Under the pieces are notes generated by a model that had not been told where the DNA came from, made no database searches, and saw only the letters and a program-made list of their open reading frames with translations. A stretch of 47,009 bases of DNA, from the NCBI GenBank assembly GCA_027081065.1, contig JALWLW010000077.1:1-47009 (forward strand). The letters run 5' to 3'. The DNA comes from Campylobacteraceae bacterium. GTDB taxonomy: Bacteria > Campylobacterota > Campylobacteria > Campylobacterales > Sulfurovaceae. Made by a program: the position numbers and the translations under genes. Position 1 is the stretch's first letter; each line of letters starts with the position of its first letter. Positions 1 through 8,328 of the stretch are shown here, piece by piece.

Positions 1-2
1 TA

Positions 3-842
3 ATCTTCGCACAACTAAACGTAGCAACCACTTACAACTATTTAGGAGAAGTAACCAAACGAATAGGAGGTGACTTAGTCAAAGTAGATGTCTTATCCTC
101 TCCTAAACTTGACCCACATTTTATTACCCCTAAACCCTCACTCATTGCTAAACTTAGAGGAGAAGATTTGCTCATTATCAATGGTGGAGGGCTTGAGATG
201 GCTTGGATTTTACCTCTTTTAAGAAGTGCTAACAATGGTAAAATTAAAAGTGGAGGAAGAGGGTTTTTAGATGTAAGTGGAGCAGTCACACTCATGGACA
301 AACCAGTAACAATATCAAGAAGCATGGGCGATGTTCATGCCGATGGAAACCCTCATTTTGCTTTGAGTATTGAAAATATTGTTCCAATAGCAGAGCTTAT
401 TAATATGAAACTATCGCAACTTGACCCAACTCATCAAGCTACTTACAATAAAAACTTTGAGCAGTTTAAAGGTAAAATGGAAGAGCTGAGTCGTCAACTC
501 AAAAAAGAGTATGCTTCATGTCAAGGTAAAAAAGTGCTACAGTACCATGAACTCTTTAACTATGCACTTGATTTTTATGGAGTGGAGAGTGTGGGTAATA
601 TTGAACCACTCCCTGGCATAAGCCCAAGCTCTAAACATACGTTAGAACTTATTAACACTATGAAAGAACAAAAGGTTACAACCATTCTTCAAGACGTTTA
701 TCATGAGAAGAAGACGGCTAATTTTATTGCTAGTAAAACAGGGGCAGAGCTAAAGGTTGTTCCTCATGATGTGGGGGCAGTTGAGGGGGTTGATACGTTA
801 GAGGAGTTCTACACTACCATTGGTAAAGCTTTATGTCAATAG
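3..842 (+). CDS. Metal ABC transporter substrate-binding protein (ZnuA/MntC family), 5' end cut
   Basis: This is the periplasmic binding protein of a zinc/manganese-type ABC importer. The reading frame is open from the window edge; the first visible residues (IFAQLNVATTYNYL) look like the end of a signal peptide and the start of the mature cluster-9 binding protein, so the true start lies shortly upstream. 279 residues are visible. Candidate metal ligands are His39 in DPHF and His112/His118 in DVHADGNPHF, positions characteristic of this family; there is no long His-rich loop, so zinc versus manganese cannot be decided. The stop overlaps the permease gene by 10 nt, which indicates coupled translation. 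The matching ATPase gene is not in the window and may lie upstream. Confidence 0.88.
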   Translation: MFAQLNVATTYNYLGEVTKRIGGDLVKVDVLSSPKLDPHFITPKPSLIAKLRGEDLLIINGGGLEMAWILPLLRSANNGKIKSGGRGFLDVSGAVTLMDKPVTISRSMGDVHADGNPHFALSIENIVPIAELINMKLSQLDPTHQATYNKNFEQFKGKMEELSRQLKKEYASCQGKKVLQYHELFNYALDFYGVESVGNIEPLPGISPSSKHTLELINTMKEQKVTTILQDVYHEKKTANFIASKTGAELKVVPHDVGAVEGVDTLEEFYTTIGKALCQ

Positions 843-1582
843 TCGAACTCTTTTACCCTGCGTTTATTTTGGCAATTTTGTTGGTCTTTATCCATACTAT
901 TTTTGGTTTAGAGATTATTAAACGAGGGGTTATCTTTACTGACCTTGCTATTGGGCAGTTTGCCTCTATTGGGGTGGCTGTTAGTCTGCTCTTTTTTGAG
1001 GGAGATTATGCTTTTTTACTTACCTTTGCTTTTGCACTTTTAGGGGCATTGCTTATTGCTATTGGAACCCATAGAGTGAAACATATTGAAGCATTTATTG
1101 GAATGCTCTATGCTTTGGGGGCGAGTGCGATTATTGTACTTCTTTCAAATACGACACAAGGAACAGAACTTTTTAATAAACTCCAAGCTACGGATATTCT
1201 CTTCACTACCTTAGAGGATTTAACCGAACCCTTACTGCTCTATAGTTTTGTAGCCATACTCTTTTTTACGCTATATCATCGTTTGAGTGGATTGTTAAAA
1301 GAGGTACTATTTTTTGGACTTTTGGCTCTGACGGTCACTTCATCGGTACAACTAGCAGGGGTTTTGGTGGTCTTTGTATTATTAATAGTCCCTGCTTTTT
1401 TAGCTTTGTTACAGTCTCGCTTTAAGCCTCTGTTTTTTGCATGGAGTGTGGGTTCGACCATTGTTATTTCTGCCATGATTCTCTCTTATTGGCTTGATTT
1501 ACCTACAGGCTATGCCATTGTTTTTGTGGGGTCGCTTTGTGGGATTGTTGGGGCTTTGTGGGTTGGTAAAGCTAAAACTTAA
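833..1582 (+). CDS. Metal ABC transporter permease (ZnuB/MntB family)
   Basis: This is the inner-membrane permease that moves the metal delivered by the upstream binding protein. The 249-residue product is almost entirely hydrophobic, with about seven to eight membrane segments, and has the ABC-3 family pattern: an early FGLEIIKRGVIFTDLAIGQF-type segment and a conserved region around residues 160-195 (ALTVTSSVQLAGVLVVFVLL). Its length is slightly below the usual 260-290 residues. It starts inside the previous gene (10-nt overlap). The downstream rpe gene has its own -10 hexamer overlapping the end of this ORF, so the transport pair may be a separate unit. Confidence 0.9.
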   Translation: MSIVELFYPAFILAILLVFIHTIFGLEIIKRGVIFTDLAIGQFASIGVAVSLLFFEGDYAFLLTFAFALLGALLIAIGTHRVKHIEAFIGMLYALGASAIIVLLSNTTQGTELFNKLQATDILFTTLEDLTEPLLLYSFVAILFFTLYHRLSGLLKEVLFFGLLALTVTSSVQLAGVLVVFVLLIVPAFLALLQSRFKPLFFAWSVGSTIVISAMILSYWLDLPTGYAIVFVGSLCGIVGALWVGKAKT

Positions 1583-1588
1583 TATAAT
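1583..1588 (+). promoter_or_regulatory. Candidate -10 element for rpe
   Basis: A perfect TATAAT overlaps the stop codon of the permease gene and lies 26 nt before the rpe start. No convincing -35 is visible, which is usual for sigma-70 promoters of Campylobacterota. This is a motif match only. Confidence 0.5.
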
Positions 1589-1614
1589 ACGCAAAATTAA
1601 AATTAGGATTTTAA

Positions 1615-2259
1615 ATGTTAGTAGCCCCAAGTATACTCTCGGCAGATTTTGGAAATTTGGCACGGGATGTAGAGGCAATATGTGAAGCAGGGTGTGATTT
1701 TGTACATGTTGATGTTATGGATGGACATTTTGTGCCTAATTTAACCATTGGACCTGTTGTTGTGGAAGCTGTGGCTAAGGCTTCAACAAAACCTCTTGAT
1801 ATCCACCTAATGGTAGAGAACAATACTTTTTTTGTTAATCTTTTTGCTCCGATGAATCCAGAATTTATCTCTTTTCATATAGAAGAAGAGAAGCATCCTC
1901 ATCGTTTGATACAACATATTCGTTCATTGGGAATTCGCCCTGCTATTACATTAAATCCTCATACGCCACCTGAGGCGATCGAATTTCTATTGGCTGATGT
2001 TGATATGGTATTGTTAATGTCAGTAAACCCTGGATTTGGAGGACAAAAGTTTATTGACTCAGTTCTTGAAAGAGCTAAACGACTTAAACAGCTCATAGAA
2101 AAGCATAATCCTAACTGTTTAATAGAGGTTGATGGAGGGGTAAGCAATCAAAATATTGATGCTTTAAAGGAAGTAGGTGTGAATGTAGTAGTCGCTGGAT
2201 CTTATGTTTTTGGAAATAAGGAGGGCTATAAGCACGCTATTGCTTCTTTAAAGGTATAA
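1615..2259 (+). CDS. rpe: Ribulose-phosphate 3-epimerase
   Basis: The enzyme interconverts D-ribulose 5-phosphate and D-xylulose 5-phosphate in the cytosolic pentose phosphate pathway. The 214-residue product is a full-length TIM barrel. It starts MLVAPSILSADFGNL and carries the expected metal-binding residues His31 and Asp33 (HVDVMDGHFVPN), His64 (IHLMVE) and the late Asp in EVDGGV (about residue 172), plus the phosphate-binding VNPGFGGQ loop and the VVAGSYVFG end. A weak AGGA ribosome-binding site precedes the ATG. trpF follows after 38 nt in the same orientation. Confidence 0.97.
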   Translation: MLVAPSILSADFGNLARDVEAICEAGCDFVHVDVMDGHFVPNLTIGPVVVEAVAKASTKPLDIHLMVENNTFFVNLFAPMNPEFISFHIEEEKHPHRLIQHIRSLGIRPAITLNPHTPPEAIEFLLADVDMVLLMSVNPGFGGQKFIDSVLERAKRLKQLIEKHNPNCLIEVDGGVSNQNIDALKEVGVNVVVAGSYVFGNKEGYKHAIASLKV

Positions 2260-2297
2260 TTTTTTAACTAAACTGGATGTACTTGAGGGAGTATGGG

Positions 2298-2888
2298 ATG
2301 AGAGTTAAAATATGTGGAATTACTAATTTCCAAGATGCTATGCAGGCAATAGATGCTGGTGCTGATGCTTTGGGCTTTGTTTTTTATAGTGAGTCTCCAC
2401 GATACATTAAACCAGCTGATGCAAAAAAAATTATTGATAAGTTACCTCCATTTATTGGAAGAGTAGGCTTATTTGTAAATGAGGGGATTGATACTATTGA
2501 TACTATTTCTAGTTATTGTGATTTGACACTGTGTCAAATTCACTTTGAAGTGGATGAAGAAGCATTAAGCATGATTGGCTCAAAAGCGATGCCTGTTATT
2601 CGTGCTAAAGAGGCAAAAGATGTCTTGCAATATGAAGATAGATATCGTTTAGTAGATGCTTATTGTGAAGAGTATGGTGGTTCGGGAAAACGTTTGAATT
2701 TAGAATGGTTTGAGGGTATTGATTGCTCTAAAATTATTCTTGCAGGTGGATTAACAGCTGAGAATTTACATGAGGTTAAAAGGTATAACTTTTATGGAGT
2801 AGATGTAAGTTCAGGTGTTGAGAAGCATAAAGGTAAAAAAGATTATGAAAAGGTAACCAAATTTATTTATAATGCGAAAAGTTTATGA
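2298..2888 (+). CDS. trpF: Phosphoribosylanthranilate isomerase
   Basis: The enzyme converts N-(5-phosphoribosyl)anthranilate to the ribulose form in tryptophan synthesis. I start it at the second ATG (2298) because GAGGGAG lies just before it and homologues begin MxVKICGIT; an ATG at 2277 would add seven residues without support. The product has 196 residues. Catalytic Cys6 in KICGIT and the late Asp in YGVDVSSGVE are present, as is the GADALGFVF strand. No other trp gene is in the window, so trpF stands alone, which is common in this phylum. Its last 17 nt overlap the next gene. Confidence 0.95.
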   Translation: MRVKICGITNFQDAMQAIDAGADALGFVFYSESPRYIKPADAKKIIDKLPPFIGRVGLFVNEGIDTIDTISSYCDLTLCQIHFEVDEEALSMIGSKAMPVIRAKEAKDVLQYEDRYRLVDAYCEEYGGSGKRLNLEWFEGIDCSKIILAGGLTAENLHEVKRYNFYGVDVSSGVEKHKGKKDYEKVTKFIYNAKSL

Positions 2889-3672
2889 AGCGTTAACCTC
2901 AGCATTTAGAAGAAATGAGGGTTATTTATCGGTAGCTGCTTATGAGCGTATTGTTCAAAAAAATAGTACAATTATTGAAGATATGGATACATTATTGATT
3001 CTTTTACAAGCTGCTGGTTACCCTATTGTAGAAGTTGAAGGGCGTTATCGTTTAGAAACATATTTTACACCAGTTTCTAAACAAAAGTATTGTGTTATTG
3101 ATATTGAAACTAATGGCTCAAAACCAGAAACAGCTCAAGTTATTGAAGTGGGTGCTGTTATGATACAAGATGGTAAGATTATTGATCGTTTTGAAAGTTT
3201 TGTGGCTTGTACTTTTTTACCTGAATATATTTCAAAAATTACAGGCATCTCTCCTAGTGATTTAGCTGATGCCCCAAGTCAACTAGAAGTTTTAACAAAA
3301 TTGAGAATCTTTATGGAAGATGCTATTTTTGTTGCACATAATGTTAACTTTGATTATAGTTTCTTAAATTATTCATTTGATCGTTTTGGTTTAGGAAGTA
3401 TTGGTAATCCTCAGCTCTGTTCCATTGAATTAGCAAGAAGAACCATTGAAAGTGAACGTTATGGTCTGGCTTATTTAAGTGATACATTAGAGTTAGGCAC
3501 ACATACACAGCACCGAGCATTTTCTGATGCATTGGTAACTTCTAAGCTATTGGCACTTACCTTTAAAAATTTACCCTCTTATGTTCATGTTTCAGATGAT
3601 TTGTTACGTTTCTCCTCTTCAAGTCGAAAAGAAAGAACAGAAAGTAAACTAGATTTAAAAAATAAAAAATAA
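2872..3672 (+). CDS. DnaQ-like 3'-5' exonuclease (DEDDh)
   Basis: A 266-residue exonuclease of the DNA polymerase III epsilon superfamily. All five catalytic residues can be placed: Asp77 and Glu79 (VIDIET), Asp161 (HNVNFDYSF), His214 and Asp219 (HRAFSDAL). The first 70 residues are outside the nuclease domain and look like a small helical or winged-helix module (GYPIVEVEGRYRLET). It may be the replicative proofreading subunit or a repair exonuclease; the sequence alone does not decide. It overlaps trpF by 17 nt, has no clear ribosome-binding site of its own and is probably translationally coupled. Confidence 0.88.
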   Translation: MRKVYEALTSAFRRNEGYLSVAAYERIVQKNSTIIEDMDTLLILLQAAGYPIVEVEGRYRLETYFTPVSKQKYCVIDIETNGSKPETAQVIEVGAVMIQDGKIIDRFESFVACTFLPEYISKITGISPSDLADAPSQLEVLTKLRIFMEDAIFVAHNVNFDYSFLNYSFDRFGLGSIGNPQLCSIELARRTIESERYGLAYLSDTLELGTHTQHRAFSDALVTSKLLALTFKNLPSYVHVSDDLLRFSSSSRKERTESKLDLKNKK

Positions 3673-3705
3673 CATTAAAAATTTTAAAGAAATAGTAAGA
3701 TTAAT

Positions 3706-3733
3706 ATTGATAATATCAATAGATTGTTATAAT
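3706..3733 (+). promoter_or_regulatory. Promoter region of the SPOR lipoprotein with a short inverted repeat
   Basis: A TATAAT hexamer at 3728-3733 lies 25 nt upstream of the lipoprotein start. Just upstream, at 3706-3720, is the perfect inverted repeat ATTGAT-AAT-ATCAAT, which covers the place where a -35 would sit. It could be an operator, but the surrounding DNA is AT-rich and the repeat is short. Confidence 0.4.
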
Positions 3734-3758
3734 AAGAAAAATCTAAAAAAGGGAATTT

Positions 3759-4664
3759 ATGAAAAACCTAAATATATTAATCACAGCTATGGCACTTTTA
3801 GCCACGACAGGGTGTGTTAAACCTGTAGAAGAACCAACAGCACCACAAGCCGTTTATAATGACACGCCAACACAACCAGTAGTGTATGAGGAAGCTCAAC
3901 CAATTGTTTACAATGGTTCAACTGTTCCTACAAGTTCTGGTACTATTTATGAAGAGATTCCAGCTGATTCAACTGTTATTACAACAACTGGAGTAGGACA
4001 ACCTGTAGGGTCTACAACATCATATCCTGACCCTTATGCAAATGGTGGAGGGGGAGGAACATCATATCCGGATCCTTATGCTAGTAGTCAACCAGCTATT
4101 TCTGATTATCCAGTATCGTCATATCCAGCAACAACATCAGCACCAGCTGGAGGAATTCATTTACAAATTGCTGCATTAAAAGATTATTATACAGCAGAAG
4201 AGTATAAAAATAGACTCTCTTTAGCCCCAGGGCAATCAGCTTACGTTCAACGTGGAGCGATGAATAAAGTTATTGTTACAGGTATCTCTTCAGTTGCTGA
4301 AGCGAATAGATTGAAAGAGAGTCGTTTCCCTGGAGCATTTATTGTTCAAGGTGCATCATCGGGTGGATATACACCAGCTGTTCAACCAAGTTATGATACT
4401 TCAAGTGGTGGAGCTTATAGCGTAAATAATCCTTATGATAGTACACCTTCAGCTAGTGGAAACTCTGGTATTGGTGTACAAATTGGTGCATTTGGTTCAC
4501 GTGCTAAAGCACAGTCTGTTGCCAATTCACAAGGAGCTAGATATCCAGCTGTAGTAAAGAAAATAGGAAAGTATTATAAAGTTATTTTAACAGGATTTTC
4601 AAGTAGATCAGCTGCTAAGTCACATGCAAGTAGAGTAGGTGGATTTGTAGTAAGTGTTTACTAA
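3759..4664 (+). CDS. Lipoprotein with two SPOR domains
   Basis: This 301-residue envelope protein probably binds denuded glycan strands at the division site. A lipoprotein signal peptide ends at Cys19 (LLATTGC). Residues 20-130 are a low-complexity region rich in Pro, Ser, Thr and Tyr with two SYPDPYA copies, likely an extended linker. Two SPOR-type domains follow: one about residues 133-195 (GIHLQIAALKDYYTAEEY) and a clear C-terminal one about residues 240-301 (GIGVQIGAFGSRAKAQSV to the FVVSVY end). The stop is 6 nt from the convergent pabB stop. It has its own TATAAT promoter and a ribosome-binding site (AAAAAAGGGAA). RlpA is a relative, but I see no RlpA double-psi barrel. Confidence 0.85.
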   Translation: MKNLNILITAMALLATTGCVKPVEEPTAPQAVYNDTPTQPVVYEEAQPIVYNGSTVPTSSGTIYEEIPADSTVITTTGVGQPVGSTTSYPDPYANGGGGGTSYPDPYASSQPAISDYPVSSYPATTSAPAGGIHLQIAALKDYYTAEEYKNRLSLAPGQSAYVQRGAMNKVIVTGISSVAEANRLKESRFPGAFIVQGASSGGYTPAVQPSYDTSSGGAYSVNNPYDSTPSASGNSGIGVQIGAFGSRAKAQSVANSQGARYPAVVKKIGKYYKVILTGFSSRSAAKSHASRVGGFVVSVY

Positions 4665-4670
4665 TTATCT

Positions 4671-5615
4671 TTAAAGAGGAAGATAGACTTTGTCTATCAA
4701 CTCCTCATATTCACTTTTGGCATTACTGTCAATAGTGATGCCTCCTCCACTTTTGTAAAAAAGTTTCTCTTCTCTTTTCTCAATGAATCGTATCATGACA
4801 GCTGAATATAGATTTTCTCCATCAAACAATCCAAAGACTCCTGTGTAAAATTTTCGTTCATAATTTTCAATGTTATTAATAATTTGAATAGTACTTTTTT
4901 TGGGTGTTCCAGTAATTGATCCAGCAGGTAAAATTTTTTGGAGTAAATCTCCTAAGCTCTCATGCCAGTTTGTTGGAAGTTTAGCTGTTATTTTTGAGCT
5001 TACTTGTAAGAGTTCTTTGTTACCAGCTTTTATTTTTTCAACATAGCGAAACTCTTCTACTTTAACTTCCGTTCCTATCATACCTAAGTCATTTCGCATA
5101 AGGTCAACAACCATAACATGTTCAGCCATCTCTTTTCTATTGCTGAGTATTTTTTCCTTAGCATTTGGAATAGAAGTCTCAATTGTACCTTTCATTGGAT
5201 AAGTAGCAATTTGATTATCAATAATTTCTATAAATTTTTCAGGAGAAAAACAGATGAATTTATCTTTAAAATAGAGTTTGTATTTGGCTTTTGCATAAGT
5301 AAATATCTCTTTGAGATTTAAATTTGTCTCAATGGGCGTTTGAAATGTTAAATTGAGTAAATAGGTATTACCAAAACGTATCTCTTCTAAAACTTTTGTG
5401 AAAGCCTGTTGATATTGCTGAAAGTCTAAAGGGGATTTCGTAAGATAATAGTCTTTTTGTCTAGGCATTTTTGGGTAGTTACGTTGATTAGCAATTTTAA
5501 AAAAAATATCTTTATCAAGCTGGGAAAGTGGTTGAATAAATTGTTCTTTTAAATCATAAGAGAGAACAAATAAAAAAGGCTCTTTTTGTGAAGCCAGTTT
5601 ATTCATTTTTTGCAT
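4671..5615 (-). CDS. pabB: Aminodeoxychorismate synthase component I
   Basis: This chorismate-binding enzyme makes 4-amino-4-deoxychorismate, the precursor of p-aminobenzoate and folate. The 314-residue product is a short form that lacks most of the N-terminal domain of long PabB/TrpE proteins, as in many Campylobacterota. Family signatures are FSPEKFIE, YPMKGTIE, VVDLMRNDLG, LPAGSITGTPK and FYTGVFGLFDG, ending with a GGGITIDSNAKSEYEE motif. The PIKGT-type signature supports PabB over isochorismate synthase. The start codon overlaps the pyrB stop by one base (TAATG on the minus strand). The likely partner lyase is the class IV aminotransferase at 40620-41192. Confidence 0.9.
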   Translation of the reverse strand: MQKMNKLASQKEPFLFVLSYDLKEQFIQPLSQLDKDIFFKIANQRNYPKMPRQKDYYLTKSPLDFQQYQQAFTKVLEEIRFGNTYLLNLTFQTPIETNLNLKEIFTYAKAKYKLYFKDKFICFSPEKFIEIIDNQIATYPMKGTIETSIPNAKEKILSNRKEMAEHVMVVDLMRNDLGMIGTEVKVEEFRYVEKIKAGNKELLQVSSKITAKLPTNWHESLGDLLQKILPAGSITGTPKKSTIQIINNIENYERKFYTGVFGLFDGENLYSAVMIRFIEKREEKLFYKSGGGITIDSNAKSEYEELIDKVYLPL

Positions 5616-6502
5616 TAGTTATCCAAAATAAGTTTTAAAATTGCCATACGTACATAGACACCATTTTTAACTTGTTCTAAAACTTTACATCGTTTGTCTT
5701 TTAACATTTCATCAGAGATGTCAATATTTCGCATTACGGGACCTGGATGAAGAATTAAAATATCTCTTTCACCTATACGTTGATGATTAATGCAATACTC
5801 TTTAGCATATTCGTTATAGTCTTCAAAAATAGGAGCTTTATGGCGTTCAAGTTGTGCTCTTAAGCTCATAATGATATCAATATTGTCAATGATATCATTT
5901 AAATTTTCATATTGAGGTAAGTCATTGTCAGGCATAAATGGTTTCGGTGCGACTAAATAAACTTTTAAACCAAGACGTGTAAAAAGGCGAATACCAGAAG
6001 CTGCAACACGAGAACTTACAATATCTCCAACAATAGCGATGCGTTTTCCTTTAAGCTCTTCTGGTTTTTCTAGTCCAAAATGTTCCATCATGGTGAAACA
6101 ATCTAGAAGAGCTTGTGTAGGATGTGCACTGTTTCCAGCTCCAGCATTAATAATAGGTGTTAATGCTTTAGAGGCTAATTTTCTAGGGGTATTGTTAAAT
6201 TCATGACGAATAATTACCCCATCAGGTAACATGGCAGCTAAATTTTCAAAAGTATCTTCAAGACTTTCTCCTTTATTTGTAGAGCTTTTTGAAGGGTCTA
6301 AATGTACTACAGATGCACCTAGGCGTTTAGCAGCTACTTCAAAAGAGCTTCGTGTTCTAGTAGAACTTTCAAAAAAAAGGGTAATAAGTAATTTATTTTC
6401 TAAAGTTTTTTGAGGCATTTTATGTTTGAATGCTTTAGCATTTTGCATAAGCTCTATTAATTGTCTATCATTAAAATCATTGGTATCGACAAGGTGTTGC
6501 AT
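5615..6502 (-). CDS. pyrB: Aspartate carbamoyltransferase catalytic subunit
   Basis: The enzyme condenses carbamoyl phosphate with aspartate in the committed step of pyrimidine synthesis. The 295-residue product has the carbamoyl-phosphate loop ESSTRTRSSFE at about 45-55, HPTQALLD at 127-134 and an LHPGPVMR motif near the C terminus that identifies ATCase rather than ornithine carbamoyltransferase. AAAGAGA precedes the ATG. No pyrI regulatory subunit is adjacent. It is coupled to pabB by a one-base stop/start overlap, and its pathway partner pyrC lies 36 kb away. Confidence 0.97.
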   Translation of the reverse strand: MQHLVDTNDFNDRQLIELMQNAKAFKHKMPQKTLENKLLITLFFESSTRTRSSFEVAAKRLGASVVHLDPSKSSTNKGESLEDTFENLAAMLPDGVIIRHEFNNTPRKLASKALTPIINAGAGNSAHPTQALLDCFTMMEHFGLEKPEELKGKRIAIVGDIVSSRVAASGIRLFTRLGLKVYLVAPKPFMPDNDLPQYENLNDIIDNIDIIMSLRAQLERHKAPIFEDYNEYAKEYCINHQRIGERDILILHPGPVMRNIDISDEMLKDKRCKVLEQVKNGVYVRMAILKLILDN

Positions 6503-6647
6503 ACATTCTCTTTAAAGTTAAGTTTAAAAGTATAGCAAATAGATGGTAAAGGTATCGTTTTTTAGTTTGTTTAATATTATATAACAAGTATATAATAATA
6601 AAAAAATTTATGTTATATAAAATTTATGTGTTAAATTAATAGTAACA

Positions 6648-6656
6648 TGATAGAAT
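6648..6656 (+). promoter_or_regulatory. Candidate extended -10 for the DksA-type gene
   Basis: TGATAGAAT is an extended -10 (TG-N-TAGAAT) 41 nt before the ATG at 6698, which is preceded by AAAGGAG. The whole 6503-6697 gap between divergent pyrB and this gene is very AT-rich and shows no ORF or stable hairpin. Confidence 0.4.
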
Positions 6657-6697
6657 AGATAGTCTAACAGATATTTTAAAGGTAAAGGAGTAAAATT

Positions 6698-7054
6698 ATG
6701 TTAAATAAGGAAGAATTGGTTTATTTCAAGGGTATTTTAGAGGAGATGAAAATTCAAATTCAGAGTAATTTAGATAATACTTCATTGGAATTAAATAATC
6801 TAAGAGATAATAGTCCAAAGGATGAAGGAGATCATGCATCGATGCAAAGAGGTCAATCTTTGGGAAATAGTATTATTCAAAAACAGGTTGAAAAGCTTGA
6901 AGCCATTGAACGTAGTTTTAAACGAATAGATGATGGTTGCTATGGGATATGTGATGCTTGTGGGGAGGCTATTAATATAGAGAGACTAAAAGTTAAAGCT
7001 TTTGCTGATTACTGTATCTCTTGTCGTGAGATTATTGAAAAAGAGGGAGTTTAG
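6698..7054 (+). CDS. DksA/TraR family C4 zinc-finger regulator
   Basis: This 118-residue protein belongs to the family that binds the secondary channel of RNA polymerase and modulates transcription, often with ppGpp. The N-terminal half is a predicted coiled coil (residues 1-75). The C-terminal half has a C4 zinc finger with Cys85, Cys88, Cys106 and Cys109 (CDACGEAI and YCISC). It is shorter than E. coli DksA (151 residues), as is typical for Campylobacterota homologues. It contains the DEGDHAS segment at the coiled-coil tip region in place of the DxxDxA of true DksA. Strong AAAGGAG ribosome-binding site. Confidence 0.88.
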   Translation: MLNKEELVYFKGILEEMKIQIQSNLDNTSLELNNLRDNSPKDEGDHASMQRGQSLGNSIIQKQVEKLEAIERSFKRIDDGCYGICDACGEAINIERLKVKAFADYCISCREIIEKEGV

Positions 7055-7061
7055 TCTTTTA

Positions 7062-7084
7062 AATAAGTGTTTAAAGCACTTATT
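7062..7084. terminator. Hairpin between convergent genes
   Basis: AATAAGTG-TTTAAAG-CACTTATT is a perfect 8-bp stem with a 7-nt loop filling the 28-nt gap between the convergent DksA-type gene and mltB; GTCT and AGAC just outside can add four pairs. There is only a short T run on each side, so it is a likely but not certain bidirectional terminator. Confidence 0.5.
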
Positions 7085-8219
7085 ATAGACCATAACGTCT
7101 TTTTTTAACAGCTTGTCCTAGCTGATGAACAACCATACCGTAAAAAGTACTATGATTATAAGTGGTAATAACTCTAAAGTTATGTGTACCAAACCAAAGT
7201 TCATCGTAAGAATATTTTGGAAGTTTAATTAGAGAAACGGGTCCTTTGTATCTAAGTTTTTTTCGAGCTGTAATCTTATATTTTTTGCGTAGTTTATATT
7301 GTGAATATTTTGTTTTGTAGCCTGTTTTTAGTCGCTTAAATCGGTTACCCTTGTATCTAGCACGTGTAGCAACTTCATCAATATTACTGTTCCAACCATT
7401 TTTTGCAAAGTAATTAGCAATAGAACCAATGGCATCTTCAGCATTCCAAAGGTCAGTTATGCCGTCGCCATTAAAGTCAATGGCAAAAGTGAGATAAGAA
7501 GAGGCAATAAATTGACCATAGCCCATAGCTCCAGCATTTGATCCCATAAGTGAAGATGCATCTAAGTGGGCATCACGGGTCATAATAAGAAATTTTTCCA
7601 GTTGTTTAGTATAGAAGTTTTCACGACGATGACCTAGCATACCTTTAGTGGTTAAGACATCAATGACTCTTTTTTTCCCAAAATTAACACCATAAGCTGT
7701 CTCTACACCTAAAATACCAATAATATATTCAGGGGGAACACCATATTCTTGGTAAGCACGATTGAGTGTGGCCTCATGTTCTTCCCAAAAGGCTACACCT
7801 CTGTCAAGATTACGTTCATAAATAAACATGCCTCTATAGCGATCCCATCGACCTTGTGGTTTAATTTTTACAATACAATTTCCATTGTTATCTCGTTTTG
7901 TTTTACAAGGAGTAACAATTTGATTGCTATCTTTTGCATTCGAAAAAAGTTCATAAAGGTATTTATAGTCAAAGTTGTGCTCATTGTGCATTCTGTCAAT
8001 AAAGTTCATAAGTTTCCAGTTTCCTGCAAAATCTCCACTTAGACCTTCATATTGTTGCTCTTCTTTGATTTCTTGTTCTGTCTCTGTGGTAGTTTGTATC
8101 CCTAAAGTTGATTGAATGCTAGTTTGTGTTGCATTACTCTCTGGGGTGATTTTTTTAGTACTACATGCAGAGAAGATAAGTAAAGACACTACAAGGATGT
8201 GAAGTTTATTGATTTTCAT
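7083..8219 (-). CDS. mltB: Lytic murein transglycosylase B-type lipoprotein
   Basis: The product cleaves the glycan chain of peptidoglycan to 1,6-anhydro ends. It has 378 residues. A lipoprotein signal peptide ends at Cys19 (LLIFSAC), placing it at an envelope membrane. A Thr/Glu/Gln-rich spacer runs to about residue 55, and the SLT-2 catalytic domain follows. Catalytic Glu173 lies in IIGILGVETAYG, and the family motifs NAGAMGYGQFIASSY and DFNGDGITDLWNAEDAIGS are present. The C-terminal part (residues 285-378) is Lys-rich. A minus-strand TATAAT lies at 8252-8257, divergent from leuS. Confidence 0.92.
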   Translation of the reverse strand: MKINKLHILVVSLLIFSACSTKKITPESNATQTSIQSTLGIQTTTETEQEIKEEQQYEGLSGDFAGNWKLMNFIDRMHNEHNFDYKYLYELFSNAKDSNQIVTPCKTKRDNNGNCIVKIKPQGRWDRYRGMFIYERNLDRGVAFWEEHEATLNRAYQEYGVPPEYIIGILGVETAYGVNFGKKRVIDVLTTKGMLGHRRENFYTKQLEKFLIMTRDAHLDASSLMGSNAGAMGYGQFIASSYLTFAIDFNGDGITDLWNAEDAIGSIANYFAKNGWNSNIDEVATRARYKGNRFKRLKTGYKTKYSQYKLRKKYKITARKKLRYKGPVSLIKLPKYSYDELWFGTHNFRVITTYNHSTFYGMVVHQLGQAVKKRRYGL

Positions 8220-8251
8220 ATAAATTTTTTCCTAATTCCTAATTTGGGGAT

Positions 8252-8257
8252 ATTATA
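8252..8257 (-). promoter_or_regulatory. Candidate -10 element for mltB
   Basis: ATTATA on the plus strand reads TATAAT on the minus strand, 33 nt upstream of the mltB start. No -35 is evident. Confidence 0.4.
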
Positions 8258-8290
8258 ATGAGTAGATGATGAAATGGTTATTAATTTTGT

Positions 8291-8296
8291 TATAAT
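8291..8296 (+). promoter_or_regulatory. Candidate -10 element for leuS
   Basis: TATAAT within TTTTGTTATAATTCGC lies 33 nt before leuS. The same TTTTGTTATAATTC context recurs before the gene at 19754, so it looks like a genuine promoter pattern of this genome. Confidence 0.5.
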
Positions 8297-8328
8297 TCGC
8301 ATAATTTTAGCTAATGGAGTAAGCGAAC

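Noticed and set aside
3706..3720. Possible FNR box before the SPOR lipoprotein
   Set aside because: The half-sites TTGAT and ATCAA are separated by three bases, not four, so it does not fit the family spacing; kept only as a generic inverted repeat.
4682..4698. Perfect 7-bp hairpin GATAGAC-TTT-GTCTATC as a terminator for the SPOR gene
   Set aside because: It lies within the pabB coding end and lacks a T run on the plus strand; it can be explained by coding sequence.
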